Of a stretch of DNA of 23,729 nt, positions 15,680 to 22,052 are shown in pieces; position 1 is the first letter of the stretch, and every line of letters begins with the position of its first letter. The translations under genes were made by a program, and so were the position numbers. The stretch lies in the NCBI GenBank assembly GCA_934177555.1, contig CAKPPL010000005.1, forward strand, positions 1-23,729, in the 5' to 3' direction. Source of the stretch: an uncultured Clostridia bacterium. Lineage in GTDB: Bacteria > Bacillota > Clostridia > TANB77 > CAG-508. The notes below the pieces were generated by a model, which was not told the DNA's origin, ran no database searches, and saw only the letters and a program-made list of their open reading frames with translations.

Positions 15680-15993
15680 AAATTATTTTTAATGTAAGAT
15701 TTATAATATGATTTAAAATTTCTTTTGCCATGAATGACAAAATGTATGTAAACGGTATTTGAATCTTCAGAAACATCATAAACTATTCGATAACTTTTAT
15801 AAATAAGTTCTCTAAAATGCTTGTCCGAAAGTTCAGGAACATATCTACCTAAATAAGGAGCATTTTCTAGTTCATATATACGAGAATAAATATTTTCTGA
15901 AGTTTCGTTTGCATATTTAACAGAGTCACGCGATATATATTCAAAAATAGAATCTATATCTTGATGTGCCTCATTTGACATCAAAACTTGCAT
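15676..15993 (-). CDS. RelE/ParE-superfamily toxin
   Basis: This 105-aa protein has the ParE/RelE toxin pattern: an N-terminal helical hairpin (MSNEAHQDIDSIFEYISRD), then ENIYSRIYELENAPYLGRYVPEL, and the C-terminal strands YRIVYDVSEDSNTVYIHFVIHGKRNF. ParE-type members poison gyrase and RelE-type members cut mRNA; the sequence does not show which, although catalytic RelE residues are not obvious. It overlaps the 3' end of the antitoxin gene by 23 bases, standard for such pairs. A start at the second Met (15981) is possible. It lies between the recombinase and the element's left end, where it would help maintain the integrated element. Confidence 0.85.
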   Translation of the reverse strand: MQVLMSNEAHQDIDSIFEYISRDSVKYANETSENIYSRIYELENAPYLGRYVPELSDKHFRELIYKSYRIVYDVSEDSNTVYIHFVIHGKRNFKSYYKSYIKNNF

Positions 15994-16171
15994 ATTTTTT
16001 TCTCATCCTTTCTTTAGATTCTTCAATAGTCATTACTCTACCATGCTTAATATCATCTTGGCTTTTTTGTAATTTTGAATGTAGATATAAAGTATAAATT
16101 GCATCATCCCAAGTAGTATCATCAGGTAAAGTATTTATTGTTGCGAGAATCTCTTGTTTTTCATTAATCAT
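15971..16171 (-). CDS. Antitoxin partner of the ParE/RelE-like toxin
   Basis: This 66-aa acidic/helical protein is encoded directly upstream of, and overlapping, the toxin gene. It contains LPDDTTWDDAIYTLYLHSKLQKS, resembling small antitoxins linked to ParE toxins in Firmicutes, with a C-terminal basic tail that would wrap the toxin. The upstream in-frame codons are ignored because AAAGGAT lies 10 bases before the ATG at 16171. Identification rests mostly on context. Confidence 0.8.
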   Translation of the reverse strand: MINEKQEILATINTLPDDTTWDDAIYTLYLHSKLQKSQDDIKHGRVMTIEESKERMRKKYASFDVK

Positions 16172-16207
16172 AATTTTCACTATCCTTTCTTTAAAAATTC
16201 TAATAAT

Positions 16208-16216
16208 AGTATAGCA
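16208..16216 (-). promoter_or_regulatory. Extended -10 promoter element of the toxin-antitoxin operon
   Basis: On the minus strand TGC-TATACT occupies 16216-16208, about 37 bases before the antitoxin ATG and downstream of the recombinase stop. No good -35 box is seen. Confidence 0.5.
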
Positions 16217-16243
16217 CAAATTAGTTTAAATTACTATCATTTT

Positions 16244-17809
16244 TTAAAAATTCCAATGAATAATGACATCTTGCGTTTTTTTCTTTTGGTCTTTTTCTCC
16301 AATCTCAATATAATCTATAAAACTATTAACAATATCATAGTTGAGTTCTTTAAAATCCTTAAAGTGATTTATTATTTTTTCTTTTTGTTCTTTTATAAAT
16401 TTACTGTTTAATTCTTTTTCTTTTAAATTAGATAAATCATTTTGTACTTTTGCTAATTCATTTTGTTTTGCTGATTTATCTGTTAGGAAAGAGGTGTTTA
16501 AATCTTCAAATACATCTTCTGGAACTTTGCCACTTACTTTATTTAAGTAAAGTTCTTTTATTGCTTTGTTTATATCTTCCTTTTCCTTGGAAAGAAGTTC
16601 AACCTTTTTTTGTAATAATTTAGCTTTGTTCAAATTATCATTTGATACAAATAAATCATCTGATATATTATCAAAGTTATAAAATGCTAAAATCTTTTCT
16701 CTTATTTTTTCAGTTACTAATGCTTTTAAATTTTCATACCCAATAGAATGTGGGGTGCAAGTATCATATAGCTTTTTAGAGCTTTTACAAGAAAAGTAGA
16801 TGTAACCTCTATCATTTTTGCATTTATAAAGTTTTGTGCCACAATCTAAACATACAAGTTTATTAGCAAATAAATGAACTTCACCATTTTTACATCTTCT
16901 AGTTTTGCTTTTAAAGATTTCTTGAACTTTGTAAAATTGCTCTTTAGTTATAATAGGCTCGTGAGTATTTTCTACAATAATCCATTCCGATTTAGGTTGA
17001 TTTTTCATTTGTTTAGATTTATAGCTTACTTTCTTATTATAACCCTGTACTAAATTACCAATATAAACTTCATTTTTTAATATCTTACTAACAGTAGATT
17101 CACACCAATAATCAATGTTTTTGCCTTGGTTTTTAAAATTAATTCCTTGTGATTGTTTATATTTGGTAGGTGTTAAAATACCTTTATCATTTAAAATTTG
17201 AGCAATTTTCGTAACACCATTTCCTTGCTCATATAAATTAAAGATTAATCTAATCACATCAGCTACTTCTTCATCTATAATAAGTTTATTTTTGTTTTCA
17301 GGATTTCTTTTATAACCATAACATACAAAAGAGCCAATATGTAATCCTTGCTTTCTTTTGCTATCAAATGTTTTTCTAATGTTTTCAGATAAATCCTCTA
17401 AATACCACTCATTAACTAAACCATTAATTTGCCTTGACTTTTTATTTCCTTTATCTAATGTATCAACATGATCTACAAGGCTAACAAATCTAATATTCCA
17501 CTCTATAAATTTATTATGAAGGTATCTTTCAACAATTTCCATATCACGAGTAAATCTACTTTGTGTTTTACAAAGCACAATATCAAATTTATGGTTTTTA
17601 GCATCTTCTAATAGTTTATTAAATTCAGGTCGTTCACTGTCGATTCCAGAATAGTCTTCATCACAGTAAATGTTATAAATATCCCAACTCCTTTCTATTG
17701 CATAATTAATTAGCATAGATTTTTGATTTTGGATACTTTCGCTTTCATCGTTTTCATGAAGTTTATCATCATCTTCACGAGAAAGCCTACAATAAATTGC
17801 CACTCTCAT
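16244..17809 (-). CDS. Large serine recombinase (TnpX-type integrase/excisionase)
   Basis: This 521-aa site-specific recombinase would integrate and excise the element. The N-terminal resolvase domain carries the catalytic serine S10 in YCRLSRE, then DEDYSGIDSERPEFNKLLEDA, and RFTRD with the conserved arginines. The Recombinase domain follows (about residues 150-290), then a zinc ribbon (LVCLDC ... FSCKSSKKLYDTC, about 320-360) and a coiled coil. I start at the ATG at 17809 because GGAGGG sits 7 bases upstream; an upstream TTG at 17824 is inside that site. It has its own strong promoter. Together with the MobV relaxase gene it suggests a Tn4451/Tn4453-like element. Confidence 0.95.
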   Translation of the reverse strand: MRVAIYCRLSREDDDKLHENDESESIQNQKSMLINYAIERSWDIYNIYCDEDYSGIDSERPEFNKLLEDAKNHKFDIVLCKTQSRFTRDMEIVERYLHNKFIEWNIRFVSLVDHVDTLDKGNKKSRQINGLVNEWYLEDLSENIRKTFDSKRKQGLHIGSFVCYGYKRNPENKNKLIIDEEVADVIRLIFNLYEQGNGVTKIAQILNDKGILTPTKYKQSQGINFKNQGKNIDYWCESTVSKILKNEVYIGNLVQGYNKKVSYKSKQMKNQPKSEWIIVENTHEPIITKEQFYKVQEIFKSKTRRCKNGEVHLFANKLVCLDCGTKLYKCKNDRGYIYFSCKSSKKLYDTCTPHSIGYENLKALVTEKIREKILAFYNFDNISDDLFVSNDNLNKAKLLQKKVELLSKEKEDINKAIKELYLNKVSGKVPEDVFEDLNTSFLTDKSAKQNELAKVQNDLSNLKEKELNSKFIKEQKEKIINHFKDFKELNYDIVNSFIDYIEIGEKDQKKKTQDVIIHWNF

Positions 17810-17853
17810 AAGTTTACCCTCCAATCGGTAAACTACTCATTTTGTACAACCTC

Positions 17854-17882
17854 ATTATACAATAACAAGTAGTTTTAATCAA
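17854..17882 (-). promoter_or_regulatory. Promoter of the serine recombinase gene
   Basis: On the minus strand TTGATT (17882-17877) and TATAAT (17859-17854) are 17 bases apart, a near-consensus vegetative promoter 45 bases upstream of the recombinase ATG. The -35 box overlaps the stop of the small upstream ORF. Confidence 0.75.
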
Positions 17883-18003
17883 CGCTCTTCGCAAATTCAT
17901 TTACAATTAATTTATTGACAATATTGTTTATAAACTTTGTAATATCATCAATATTGTCATATTTATTTTTTTCAATAACATTAAAATTTATCTTTTCACA
18001 CAT
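17875..18003 (-). CDS. Small ORF (42 aa) upstream of the recombinase
   Basis: A short reading frame starts at ATG 18003 behind an excellent AAAAGGAGG site (7 bases spacing) and ends at TAA 17875-17877. The product is hydrophilic and helical: MCEKINFNVIEKNKYDNIDD, then ITKFINNIVNKLIVNEFAKS. I recognise no family. The strong ribosome site and position suggest that it is real; it could be an excision or regulatory helper, but that is a guess from position only. Confidence 0.65.
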   Translation of the reverse strand: MCEKINFNVIEKNKYDNIDDITKFINNIVNKLIVNEFAKSVD

Positions 18004-18058
18004 AACAAGTTCCTCCTTTTGCAAGAGTTCCAATACTCCTGCTATATTAATTCATATT

Positions 18059-18191
18059 CAAAAGGGCTTGTATTTGTGCAAAAAAAATAAGAAAAGTTCC
18101 AGTTGTCTAGTGCTTCGCACAGACTTTTAATGGTAACTTTTCTTTTTACTGCGAAAAAATTTCATTTTTTCTTCGTAATAAAGCCCTTTTG
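18059..18191 (-). ncRNA. Structured intergenic RNA with nested stems, containing a terminator on the minus strand
   Basis: Several perfect inverted repeats nest here. An outer 11-bp stem pairs 18059-18069 with 18181-18191. Inside it a 10-bp stem (18089-18098 with 18135-18144) encloses a GTGC/GCAC hairpin (18110-18120). Separately there is an 8-bp hairpin (18153-18160 with 18164-18171). Read on the minus strand, the 10-bp stem is followed by a run of T's (18087-18081), so it is an intrinsic terminator for the HTH gene. The outer stem could compete with or cap this fold, as in an attenuator. Function is not known. Confidence 0.55.
18081..18144 (-). terminator. Intrinsic terminator downstream of the HTH gene
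   Basis: On the minus strand a long stem (18144-18135 with 18098-18089, plus inner pairs around the GTGC-GAA-GCAC hairpin) is followed within two bases by seven T's. Confidence 0.7.
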
Positions 18192-18213
18192 GGTCTTATA
18201 AAAATATATTTAA

Positions 18214-18657
18214 TTAACATATGACTCTCCTTTGAACAGGATTTATAATATTACTAACTCTTTTAGGTACATCGCAAGCATATTTAAATCCTTTTCTTAA
18301 TACTAAATCACTTAAATGTTTATCATATCTAAACATTTGTCTATTCCATTTGGCAAATGCTAAATCTGACATTTCAGATGAGTACGATAATTCTTTACTT
18401 GCTTGATTATGTTGTAATTTTACATATTCATCAAGTTGTTTATCATTATGTCTTTTTTTTCTAATCCATTCACATTTAGATTTCTTACGATTTTCTTTAC
18501 TGATTTTAGTTCTATATTCTTTCTCTGAAATATATCTGTCATCTTTTTGAATTATTTTTGTTACATATGATGGATTAACATTTAATTCTTTTGCAATAAC
18601 ACTTGGTTTTTCATGTAAATCATAGAATTTTGTAATAATTTCTTGTGTATCTGCCAT
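18214..18657 (-). CDS. Helix-turn-helix DNA-binding protein, putative regulator of the cargo operon
   Basis: This 147-aa basic protein has an N-terminal helix-turn-helix (KPSVIAKELNVNPSYVTKIIQKD, about residues 17-39) of the homeodomain-like/resolvase HTH type. A very basic linker (KISKENRKKSKCEWIRKKRHND) follows, then a helical C-terminal region. The start is supported by AAAGGAGG. It is transcribed divergently from the two-gene cargo operon, and the gap between them is full of repeated ACTATTA/TAATAGT half-sites, so it is a natural candidate for the local regulator. The family is not recognised beyond the HTH. Confidence 0.8.
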   Translation of the reverse strand: MADTQEIITKFYDLHEKPSVIAKELNVNPSYVTKIIQKDDRYISEKEYRTKISKENRKKSKCEWIRKKRHNDKQLDEYVKLQHNQASKELSYSSEMSDLAFAKWNRQMFRYDKHLSDLVLRKGFKYACDVPKRVSNIINPVQRRVIC

Positions 18658-18713
18658 ATCAAAACCTCCTTTCTTTGGTGAAAAATCTGCCTACAGATTT
18701 TAGATACAGTAAT

Positions 18714-18825
18714 ACTATTACACATAAATTTTACTTAAGAGCTTGACTATTTTTAAAATAGTTTGTATAATATGTGTAATAGTTATTTTAATTTAACTAT
18801 TAGCGTTATAATGTAATAGTTTAAA
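18714..18825. promoter_or_regulatory. Operator cluster of repeated TAATAGT / ACTATTA half-sites
   Basis: The inverted pair ACTATTACACA (18714-18724) and TGTGTAATAGT (18773-18783) flanks the plus-strand promoter. A perfect 17-base palindrome of ACTATTTT arms around one base (18746-18762) fills the space between its -35 and -10 boxes. A further inverted pair TAATAGTTA (18777-18785) and TAACTATTA (18794-18802) lies just downstream, and another TAATAGTTT follows near 18816. Such an array implies cooperative repressor binding. Confidence 0.65.
18743..18771 (+). promoter_or_regulatory. Promoter of the two-gene cargo operon
   Basis: TTGACT (18743-18748) and TATAAT (18766-18771) are separated by exactly 17 bases, about 107 bases before the first start codon. 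A palindrome occupies the spacer, which suggests tight repression. Confidence 0.8.
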
Positions 18826-18833
18826 AATGTCAA
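18805..18833 (-). promoter_or_regulatory. Promoter of the HTH gene
   Basis: On the minus strand TTGACA (18833-18828) and TATAAC (18810-18805) are 17 bases apart. It lies downstream of, and faces, the plus-strand promoter, so the two transcripts would cross. Confidence 0.75.
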
Positions 18834-18878
18834 GTATTACATTGCGAAAATTTAAAAATTTTTTTGGGAGTGTAGAAA

Positions 18879-19757
18879 ATGAATAAAGATTTAGTTACAG
18901 AATTTAGTACAGAATGGATTAAATATAGCGAATATACAACTAAAAAAGCACATTTTGGAGATGAATATATTGTTCCAAAAAAAAATGCAAAACCTATTAA
19001 ATATAAAATATCAGAGGTAGCAGATCAAATGATAATGGATTATATCAATATAGGTAAAGCATTTGAATTTGAAAAATTTAAAGTAAAAGATATGATACTA
19101 GAATTTGTTAAGAATTATGGATTAATAGGTATTATTTCTTATATGCCATTAAATTTTAATTATATATCTAGTGAAAAAATATTTTTAAATAGCAATAATG
19201 ACTTAGGTATGGAAGAAATATGGGACAGAAAAGAATATTTAGAATATTTCTTTCCTTTTGATTTAAAAGAAAAGTTTAAATTTAAAGGAAATGATATTAC
19301 TGCTATAAGAAATGAAGAAACAACAGATGAAGAAGTGTTTTGGGGTGGGAGTCGTGAATTTAGTATTCCTTTTTCAAAATATTATGCCGAAAAAATTGAA
19401 GATATAGGAATTATTGCAAATAGAGTTTATAATCAATTTATTGGAGCATATACATTTGATTTTGAAACACCATATATAGAAAGAACATTTAAAGGATTGG
19501 ACTTTTTTAAAGCAAGAAATATTACTATTAATGCAAAAGCAGGAGATACACATTTTTCATTGCAATGGGTATTTAACTCTCTTGCATCTGCACTAGATAC
19601 TATTCTTTTAGTAAAAATATGCGATAAAAACCAACCTTTAAGAATTTGTAAGCATTGTGGTAAATTATTTATAGCAGAAAATGTAAGGGCTGAATATGAT
19701 ACACCTCAATGTAGAAACCAAGCAAATGTGTATAAGAGTAGGAGTAAAAGTAAATGA
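18879..19757 (+). CDS. Cargo protein with C-terminal CGNR-like zinc finger (292 aa)
   Basis: The function is unknown. The C-terminus has a clear zinc-binding pattern C257-x2-C260-x17-C278 followed by RNQANVYKSR. This resembles the CGNR zinc finger and DUF6076-type proteins, where the finger is thought to bind nucleic acid. The N-terminal 240 residues are a mixed alpha/beta domain with conserved-looking aromatic stretches (EEIWDRKEYLEYFFPF, FWGGSREFSIPFSKYYAEKIEDI) and no catalytic motif that I recognise. The stop codon overlaps the start of the next gene (ATGA), so the two are co-translated. The ribosome site (GGGAGTG) is moderate. A defence or regulatory role within the element is inference from context only. 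Confidence 0.8.
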   Translation: MNKDLVTEFSTEWIKYSEYTTKKAHFGDEYIVPKKNAKPIKYKISEVADQMIMDYINIGKAFEFEKFKVKDMILEFVKNYGLIGIISYMPLNFNYISSEKIFLNSNNDLGMEEIWDRKEYLEYFFPFDLKEKFKFKGNDITAIRNEETTDEEVFWGGSREFSIPFSKYYAEKIEDIGIIANRVYNQFIGAYTFDFETPYIERTFKGLDFFKARNITINAKAGDTHFSLQWVFNSLASALDTILLVKICDKNQPLRICKHCGKLFIAENVRAEYDTPQCRNQANVYKSRSKSK

Positions 19758-21175
19758 AACTTATATCGAAAAATGAAATAATTAAAGTAACAGATAAAGT
19801 TGAAAAAGAATATTTGGAATGTTGGAAAATTTTTAAAGATTTTCGTACATCTAATTTTAATATAGATGAATTATTTAGTTTTCAGCCCAAGCTTGCAAAT
19901 GCAATTTATAAAGAGGAAGAAATATATTATAAAGTTTGTGAAGAAGAACAATACTTAATAAAGAATAAAAATAGATACAAAATTGAATGGTTTAAAAAAA
20001 GAATGAAAAAACTAAAAGAATATAAAGAATTTATAAATAAAGTAATAAGTATTGGTAAATGTGTAGGCGATGGTTTTATATATGTTTTTTATAATAAGGA
20101 TATGGACTTAATAAAAAAACATAGTAAGAATCCAAGAGTAACACATATGGCAAAAGGATTAGGGACTAAAGCAGAATTAACATTTATAAATAATACTGCA
20201 GTATTAAATGGATGTATTGTACTTTATCATGGAATTTGCAATTTTTTAAATATTGGAGATATTAGTTTATATTCTCCACAGAATAGTAGAATAGTTGCTA
20301 TAGGAGAATTAAAATCTAAACAAGAGGGAAATAAATTAGGAATATCTGTAGATTTTATATCTAAAATTAATTTTACTGAAGATGCTTTATTATATGCACC
20401 AAATGGAAAACAATCAGAGCTAAAGTTCAATAGTGAAATTAAAAATCATGAAGGTTTCCCTAATTATGTTATAGAAAGACTGGAAAGACAAATAAAAAAT
20501 ATGGAAAATATGTTTTCAAAAGATAAACAAGATATAAGAAAATTAGAAGATAGAAAAGCAATGTATTATTATAAAGAACTCGAAAAAATTTGCAAAAAAT
20601 CAAAAAGTAGAGGAGCGTATGTAGAAAAAGTTTGTAACAGTCTAGTAATAGCATGTTTTATAAATGATAATAAAAAACTATCTGAAAATATCTCGTCTAA
20701 TAAAAAGAATAAACAAAATGTTGAAATAAATTTTGATTTAGAAGAAGTAAATAAAATAATAATTAAAGATAGTAAGTATAATTATATATACATGTCAGAA
20801 CTTCCTTTAATTTGTCACTTTGGTAATGTGCCTCTTGCAATGTGGAATCTAAATCTTAATATATTAAAAGATATTATATTTCAAAGAAAAATTATTTTTA
20901 CTATATTTAATCCAGCATATATAATACAAAAATTAGAAAACAATGGTTATACCTATAAAAAGCAATTAGACAATAGTATTAGCTTTTCTAAAAAAAATCA
21001 TAATAAAAAGATTATGGAACTTCATAATGCAGAATTTTATTTTCATCTTATTTCAATGTACTTAATGAGCGAAGATGAGGTTTTGAACCTTATACAAATC
21101 TCAGAAGATGCTATCTTATCTTCTAATTTAAAAGGAAATATAAAAGCTAACTTTGAAATAATCCAAAGAGGATAA
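19754..21175 (+). CDS. Cargo protein, putative PD-(D/E)XK-fold nuclease (473 aa)
   Basis: No close family is recognised. The N-terminal about 100 residues are helical and Lys/Glu-rich. The centre has a possible restriction-endonuclease-like core: E141 in a helix (GTKAELTF), D169 in LNIGDISLYS, and E185/K187 in IVAIGELKSKQ. The D-x15-E-x-K spacing with hydrophobic strands on each side is the PD-(D/E)XK pattern. A helical stretch (about 235-300) and a further 170 residues of unknown fold follow. The gene overlaps the zinc-finger gene by four bases, so the products are probably made together and may act as a pair: nucleic-acid recognition plus cleavage. The motif is short, so the nuclease call is tentative. 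Confidence 0.75.
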   Translation: MKLISKNEIIKVTDKVEKEYLECWKIFKDFRTSNFNIDELFSFQPKLANAIYKEEEIYYKVCEEEQYLIKNKNRYKIEWFKKRMKKLKEYKEFINKVISIGKCVGDGFIYVFYNKDMDLIKKHSKNPRVTHMAKGLGTKAELTFINNTAVLNGCIVLYHGICNFLNIGDISLYSPQNSRIVAIGELKSKQEGNKLGISVDFISKINFTEDALLYAPNGKQSELKFNSEIKNHEGFPNYVIERLERQIKNMENMFSKDKQDIRKLEDRKAMYYYKELEKICKKSKSRGAYVEKVCNSLVIACFINDNKKLSENISSNKKNKQNVEINFDLEEVNKIIIKDSKYNYIYMSELPLICHFGNVPLAMWNLNLNILKDIIFQRKIIFTIFNPAYIIQKLENNGYTYKKQLDNSISFSKKNHNKKIMELHNAEFYFHLISMYLMSEDEVLNLIQISEDAILSSNLKGNIKANFEIIQRG

Positions 21176-21217
21176 TCTTAAATTCTAAATTAAGTTAGTA
21201 AATAATGGCTGTAATCA

Positions 21218-21246
21218 TTGATAATTATGTTGATTTATGGTATAAT
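21218..21246 (+). promoter_or_regulatory. Promoter of the 208-aa gene
   Basis: TTGATA (21218-21223) and TATAAT (21241-21246) are 17 bases apart, with an extended -10 TG at 21238-21239. It leaves a leader of about 125 bases before the start codon. Confidence 0.75.
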
Positions 21247-21288
21247 ACCCAATGATATAGAAATGTCCTGTGTCGATAATTCTTTTTT

Positions 21289-21326
21289 CACTAATTAGTG
21301 AGAGGAGCTTCCTCTAACTTTTTAGT
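21289..21326 (+). promoter_or_regulatory. Leader hairpins, possible attenuator
   Basis: A perfect 12-base palindrome CACTAATTAGTG (21289-21300) is followed directly by an AGAGGA-gct-TCCTCT hairpin (21301-21315), then a short T-run. It sits between promoter and start codon and could act as a weak terminator or attenuator. Confidence 0.45.
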
Positions 21327-21377
21327 TTTACATATTTGGTCATTAGCAACAATAAAAGTATAAAAGGAGGAAAAACT

Positions 21378-22004
21378 ATGAGTTTGTTTGAAAAGAGGTA
21401 CACCATTACAGGATGGAGAGGCGATGAACACTCGCTGACTGCCAAGAAGCTCTATGAACGGGTAATGAAAGATAGCCAATCTGACTATAATTGGATTGCT
21501 TCTGCTACCGAACTTGTCAGAGTTTGCAATCAACCTAAATTTCCTGAAAAGTATGCACAGGAAATTCAGATTGCTATTCTTAATTGCTTTGCAAATTTGG
21601 AAACCAAGAAAGAATTTGGCTCACATCAGGAGCCTACTGATGCGGATGCAGTTAATTTCTGCTATAATGCATTGGCTGATGTATCAGAGGAAGCCAACAA
21701 GGTACGCCAAAAATATCTCAAAGCAGTGATCGAAGGCATTACAAGATATCATTTCAGACTTCTTGATTTTAACCATTATGGTCCCACATATCACAAGATT
21801 TGTGAAGAATGGAAAAGAATTAAGTTTGAAGAATATGGACATATTTCTTCTCTCGATTTTAAGAAGTTGCGAAAAAACTTGGACGACGAATTTGACAAGA
21901 CAATGAAAACTGCTGAAGAAGAAGGAGCTTTCCAAAAAGATGACGAAAAACATCTCGAAGAAATGAGAAAGTTTTGGTCATCATTGGATTTGGGCAACAG
22001 TTAA
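21378..22004 (+). CDS. Unknown 208-aa protein of foreign base composition
   Basis: I do not recognise a family. The protein is soluble, acidic and mostly helical, beginning MSLFEKRYTITGWRGDEHSL and ending in a Glu-rich helix. I start at the ATG at 21378 because AAAGGAGG lies 7 bases upstream; the frame is open further upstream but without a site. Codon usage differs sharply from all neighbours: many C/G-ending codons (CTC, GTC, ACC, AAG, GAG), while the rest of the element prefers A/T. It is also the only gene in the window with an ordinary in-frame CGG (21459-21461, Arg28). Both points suggest recent acquisition from a host of higher GC. It has its own promoter and a strong 3' hairpin, so it is a self-contained cassette. 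Confidence 0.8.
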   Translation: MSLFEKRYTITGWRGDEHSLTAKKLYERVMKDSQSDYNWIASATELVRVCNQPKFPEKYAQEIQIAILNCFANLETKKEFGSHQEPTDADAVNFCYNALADVSEEANKVRQKYLKAVIEGITRYHFRLLDFNHYGPTYHKICEEWKRIKFEEYGHISSLDFKKLRKNLDDEFDKTMKTAEEEGAFQKDDEKHLEEMRKFWSSLDLGNS

Positions 22005-22020
22005 AGCATCAAACTCACGA

Positions 22021-22052
22021 GGGAGTATTTGGAATTTAATCCGAATACTCCC
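22021..22052. terminator. Hairpin between convergent cassette gene and relaxase gene
   Basis: A nine-base-pair stem (22021-22029 with 22044-22052) with an additional inner GGA/TCC pair set lies between the two stop codons. T-runs are weak on both sides, so termination efficiency is uncertain. Confidence 0.6.

Noticed and set aside
17915..18130. A 71-codon plus-strand reading frame
   Set aside because: It is antisense to the small ORF with a good ribosome site and runs into the nested hairpins; no start signal.
21291..21533. An 80-codon minus-strand frame upstream of the 208-aa gene
   Set aside because: It covers the promoter leader and the 5' end of a gene with a strong ribosome site on the other strand; no start signal of its own.
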